From Rickettsiales bacterium (lineage in GTDB: Bacteria > Pseudomonadota > Alphaproteobacteria > Rickettsiales > UBA1997): DNA of 8,956 nt. The number at the start of each line of letters is the position of its first letter. Within the stretch, counting starts at the first letter, position 1. This document shows positions 6,406-8,956 of the stretch, one piece after another. The notes beneath the pieces were generated by a model that saw only the letters and a program-made list of their open reading frames with translations, ran no database searches and was not told where the DNA came from. Where the stretch lies: positions 1 through 8,956 of the forward strand of contig CANEUK010000046.1 in assembly GCA_947441695.1 (NCBI GenBank), given 5' to 3'. A program made the translations under genes and the position numbers.

Positions 6406-8163
6406 TTAGTCGTTCAAATGAATGGTAATTTCAAGCGCGGGTCTTTTGCCCATTAAGTCTTCAAAAATTTTCAACAATTTTGAGCGCAACGCTTTTTCAA
6501 GTTCGGCAGTAATTTTTGAGCTAAGATTTTTTTTCTTGCTAATTTTTTTCTTCAAAAAATTTAAGCCAAAACCATCAGTTAAATTGAGCTCTTTGGCTTT
6601 TTTTCTTAAGAAAATTTCAATTTCTTTTTGAATCATTTCTTCTGCCGTTTTGTCGCGTTTTAGGTCGTAAGAACCAACCGCAATCAAGCGCGGTTTTGAG
6701 GTGATTTTTAGCGAATCGTTCACACTTAAAGACAATATAATTATGCCCGCAAATTGTAGTTTTTTGCGTTCGCGAATTACATCGCCGTCAAAATCTAAAA
6801 GTTGTTTGCCGTCAACGCCCAAATAGCCGCTTTTGACTTTGCCAACAATTTCAGACGCGCTTGGATTTTCTAAATCAAATTTCACCGCCATTCCATTTTC
6901 AATTTGAATAACGCGCTCAACGCCGCATTCTTTGGCAAGTTCGCAGTGAGTTTTGGTGTGAATAAATTCGCCGTGAACCGGAATGGCAATTTTTGGTTGT
7001 GCCAGCGCATACATTTCGCGCAATTCGTCTTGCGACGGATGCCCCGAAACGTGAACAAAATGGTCTTTTTCGGTCATCACGTCGATTTGTTTTTTGGCGA
7101 GTTCGTCAAAAAGTTCGAAGATTTTTTTCTCGTTTCCGGGAATTATTTTGGAAGAAAAAATCATTAAATCACCCTTAACAAAATGAATTGTCGGATGAAG
7201 ATTAGTGGCAATTTTGCGCGTGGCGGCGTTTGGTTCGCCTTGACAGCCGGTGCAGATTATTAGCAATTCGTCTTTGCTGTAATATTTCATTTCGCGGTCG
7301 GAAATAAAATTATTTTCATTGGCAAAATTTTCGGCAAAATAGCCGCTTTTTTTGCCAATTTCGTGCAAACGATGCAGCGAAAATCCTGCCAACACAATTT
7401 TGCGCCCCAAATCGTGGGCAACACGCGCAATAGTGTGAATGCGCGCCAAGTTCGAAGCAAAAGTTGTAACGCCAACCAAGCCTTTGCGACCAGCAACAAG
7501 GCTATAAAGCGAGTCGTAAAGTTCGCCTTCCGAACGCGAATGACCTTCGGAAAGCGCGTTGGTCGAGTCGCAAACTACGGCTAAAATTTCACCTTTATCG
7601 CCATAGTTTTTGATAATTTCTTTTTGCGAGATGTCTCCAACCACTGGATCGGGGTCAAATTTCCAGTCGCCTGTGTGCAAAATATTGCCTTTTGGGGTTT
7701 TGACAATTAAGGCTTTCATTTCTGGCACTGAATGCGTCAGCCCAATAAATTCAATCTTGAATGGGCTTAAGTCTAAATCTTTGTTTTCGTCAATTAATCG
7801 AATTGGCACTTCTTTGGCAAATTTAAATTCTTCGAGTTTTTTGCGCAAAAAATTAGCACCAAAATTGGTGGCATAAATTGGCACTTCGAGTTCTTTCCAT
7901 AAATATTGAACCGCGCCCATATGGTCTTCGTGAATGTGAGTTAGCACAATTCCAACCAAATTTTTGCGATTGGCTTTAATAAAAGAAATGTCGGGCGTCA
8001 TCATATCAACGCCCGGAACGTTATAGGCAAAACCCACGCCGCAATCAATCATCAGCCATTTTCCGTTAAGGTGATAAAGATTAAGATTCATTCCAATTTC
8101 GTTGGCGCCGCCCAAAGGCAAAAAAAGCAGGTCGTTTTGGTGATTTTTTAGGTTTAGATTCAT
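6406..8163 (-). CDS. rnj: Ribonuclease J
   Basis: A 585-residue metallo-beta-lactamase/beta-CASP ribonuclease, which in bacteria acts as a 5'-3' exonuclease and endonuclease in mRNA decay and rRNA maturation. Zn-binding motif HxHxDH is at 76-81 (THIHEDH); further ligands are H144, D166 (HTGDWKFD) and H397 (PVHGE). The beta-CASP part includes VCDSTNA (197-203), TTFASN (233-238), CTGCQGEP (304-311) and the RNA-binding HVSGHPSQDE (371-380). The C-terminal domain (about 480-585) is present and Lys-rich, ending in GKRPALEITI like other alphaproteobacterial homologues, so the gene looks complete. PLGGANEIGMNLNLY near the N-terminus is of alphaproteobacterial rather than Bacillus type. The ATG at 8163 lies only 11 bp after the stop of a restriction-nuclease gene, leaving no room for a separate promoter outside that gene. 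The stop is 1 bp from the alaS start. Confidence 0.97.
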   Translation of the reverse strand: MNLNLKNHQNDLLFLPLGGANEIGMNLNLYHLNGKWLMIDCGVGFAYNVPGVDMMTPDISFIKANRKNLVGIVLTHIHEDHMGAVQYLWKELEVPIYATNFGANFLRKKLEEFKFAKEVPIRLIDENKDLDLSPFKIEFIGLTHSVPEMKALIVKTPKGNILHTGDWKFDPDPVVGDISQKEIIKNYGDKGEILAVVCDSTNALSEGHSRSEGELYDSLYSLVAGRKGLVGVTTFASNLARIHTIARVAHDLGRKIVLAGFSLHRLHEIGKKSGYFAENFANENNFISDREMKYYSKDELLIICTGCQGEPNAATRKIATNLHPTIHFVKGDLMIFSSKIIPGNEKKIFELFDELAKKQIDVMTEKDHFVHVSGHPSQDELREMYALAQPKIAIPVHGEFIHTKTHCELAKECGVERVIQIENGMAVKFDLENPSASEIVGKVKSGYLGVDGKQLLDFDGDVIRERKKLQFAGIIILSLSVNDSLKITSKPRLIAVGSYDLKRDKTAEEMIQKEIEIFLRKKAKELNLTDGFGLNFLKKKISKKKNLSSKITAELEKALRSKLLKIFEDLMGKRPALEITIHLND

Positions 8164-8174
8164 TTTAATTCTGG

Positions 8175-8699
8175 TTAATTTTTAGGAATTGGCAGACCCA
8201 ATTTTTCAAAAGGGATAAATTCAAAATAATAAGCGCATCTAACGCTGATTATGTAGTCGAGAACGTCTTTGTATTTTTCTTGTTTGAACCAGTTGTTAAG
8301 AACATAGAAATACTCAACTTCGATGTTGAGTTGCGACATAAGTTTTTGGTATTGTTTCTTTTTAAAGTCGCAGGTTTGCAATTTTTCATCAACCGAGCCT
8401 TCAACTCTTTGGTATTTACATTCAATCACAAAAAGAGTGTTTTTGGCGATTACAAAAATGCTGTCATCGGGTAATAATTTTTTTGAAATTATTTTTTTCC
8501 AATCAACTTTTTGCTCCGCGAGAAATTTATAGAACTCGTTTTTTTTAAAAATTTTGCCTACTTCTTTTTGTTCAAAAAAAACCACTCCATTTATCACTTT
8601 GTAGCCTTTTTGTAAGTTTAAGAGTTTTGTTAAATCGGTCTCTTTTTCAAATACCAAACCAGTTTTGGTATTTGCGCCACCATTTCCACCAGAAATCAT
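8175..8699 (-). CDS. Probable type II restriction endonuclease (PD-(D/E)XK)
   Basis: A 174-residue protein with an orthodox nuclease motif: P77-D78 in LLPDDSIF, then E93-C-K95 in FVIECKYQ, followed by VDEKLQTC and a Lys/Gln-rich helix, the usual layout of PD-(D/E)XK enzymes. The Gly/Asn-rich N-terminus (GGNGGANTKTGLVFEKETDL across 4-23) looks like a family signature; E18 may be an N-terminal active-site Glu. It starts 6 bp after the stop of a DNA methyltransferase on the same strand, which makes a type II R-M pair the best reading. The recognition site cannot be read from sequence. Both Arg codons are AGA. Two 8-base homopolymers lie inside the gene (T8 at 8539-8546 and A8 at 8574-8581 on the plus strand). 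The stop lies 11 bp before rnj. A repair or mobile-element nuclease is a less likely alternative. Confidence 0.75.
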   Translation of the reverse strand: MISGGNGGANTKTGLVFEKETDLTKLLNLQKGYKVINGVVFFEQKEVGKIFKKNEFYKFLAEQKVDWKKIISKKLLPDDSIFVIAKNTLFVIECKYQRVEGSVDEKLQTCDFKKKQYQKLMSQLNIEVEYFYVLNNWFKQEKYKDVLDYIISVRCAYYFEFIPFEKLGLPIPKN

Positions 8700-8705
8700 A
8701 GTTTT

Positions 8706-8956
8706 TTAAAAGTTATTTTTTAACGCTTCGTAGCGTTTAATTGTTAGGTTTAAATAATCTTGGTTAAGGTCGCAGCCGATATATTTGCGTTGTCCAATTA
8801 TTGTTGCGGCAATGCCAGTTGTGCCTGAACCATTGAATGGATCAAAAATTATGTCACCGGGTTTGGTTGATGCCGCAACAATTCTTTTTAGCAAATTTAA
8901 AGGTTTTTGAGTTGGATGTTTGCCAAATATTTTTTCACTTGGAGCCGGAGTTGGAA
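8706..8956 (-). CDS. Amino-DNA methyltransferase (beta class, N6-adenine or N4-cytosine), C-terminal part
   Basis: The open frame enters from the window edge (first full codon at 8954) and ends with TAA at 8708-8706, giving the last 82 or so residues. GKHPTQKPLNLL is motif X, and IIFDPFNGSGTTG is the SAM-binding motif I (FxGxG). GQRKYIGCDLNQDYL follows, as at motif II. Having motifs X and I at the C-terminus is the order of beta-class amino-methyltransferases, in which the catalytic DPPY/NPPY motif IV lies near the N-terminus, here outside the window. Such enzymes protect against a partner nuclease; the small PD-(D/E)XK gene 6 bp downstream is the obvious candidate. An orphan methylase such as CcrM is less likely, because CcrM homologues carry a further C-terminal domain that is absent here. 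The true start is outside the window; a TTG at 8894 is internal to the frame. Confidence 0.92.
   Translation of the reverse strand, partial: PTPAPSEKIFGKHPTQKPLNLLKRIVAASTKPGDIIFDPFNGSGTTGIAATIIGQRKYIGCDLNQDYLNLTIKRYEALKNNF

Noticed and set aside
6904..7167. Plus-strand open frame of 87 codons inside rnj
   Set aside because: It lies antisense to the conserved beta-CASP region of RNase J, including the HVSGHPSQDE and PVHGE motifs; a shadow frame.
8706..8894. A short methyltransferase-like protein starting at TTG 8894
   Set aside because: The frame is open upstream to the window edge and includes motif X (GKHPTQKP) before that TTG, so the start is internal and the gene is simply cut by the window.

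Overview
The window reads as a piece of a low-GC alphaproteobacterial chromosome. GlmM (opening MTRKYFGTDGIRG, later HRVVIGKDTRLSGY) and RNase J (PLGGANEIGMNLNLY, KWLMIDCGVGF) resemble the alphaproteobacterial forms of these families more than the Firmicutes or gammaproteobacterial ones. This placement is recalled from family knowledge, not computed. TAA and TGA both act as stops. Every recognisable gene lies on the minus strand, so transcription runs from high to low coordinates.

Layout in transcription order: (1) 8956-8175, the C-terminal end of a beta-type amino-DNA methyltransferase followed 6 bp later by a small PD-(D/E)XK nuclease, probably a type II restriction-modification (R-M) pair. 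(2) 8163-2604, a block of housekeeping genes: RNase J, an alanyl-tRNA synthetase that lacks its whole catalytic domain, a charged hypothetical protein, and GlmM. (3) 2484-962, a complete type II R-M pair: a 5-methylcytosine methyltransferase overlapping by 4 bp an endonuclease with an EcoRII/SsoII/NgoMIV-like active site. (4) 887-1, the N-terminal 295 residues of a nuclease-helicase resembling type ISP restriction enzymes, cut by the window edge. No RNA genes, CRISPR arrays or transposases were seen, and no stretch over 300 bp lacks a gene.

The most striking feature is the alaS gene. Its product starts exactly where the tRNA-recognition domain begins (about residue 275 in E. coli numbering). 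It keeps that domain, the editing domain and the C-terminal C-Ala domain intact, and its ATG lies 1 bp after the RNase J stop. The class II aminoacylation core is nowhere in the window. This suggests either a split AlaRS, with the catalytic half encoded elsewhere, or a stand-alone tRNA-Ala editing factor. A decayed gene or an assembly join is the dull alternative.

The second theme is that essential genes are sandwiched between restriction systems. The upstream nuclease gene ends only 11 bp before rnj, so the core genes may share its transcript. Arginine codon use separates the complete m5C R-M pair (almost all AGA/AGG) from the core genes (mostly CGN), which supports recent acquisition of that pair.
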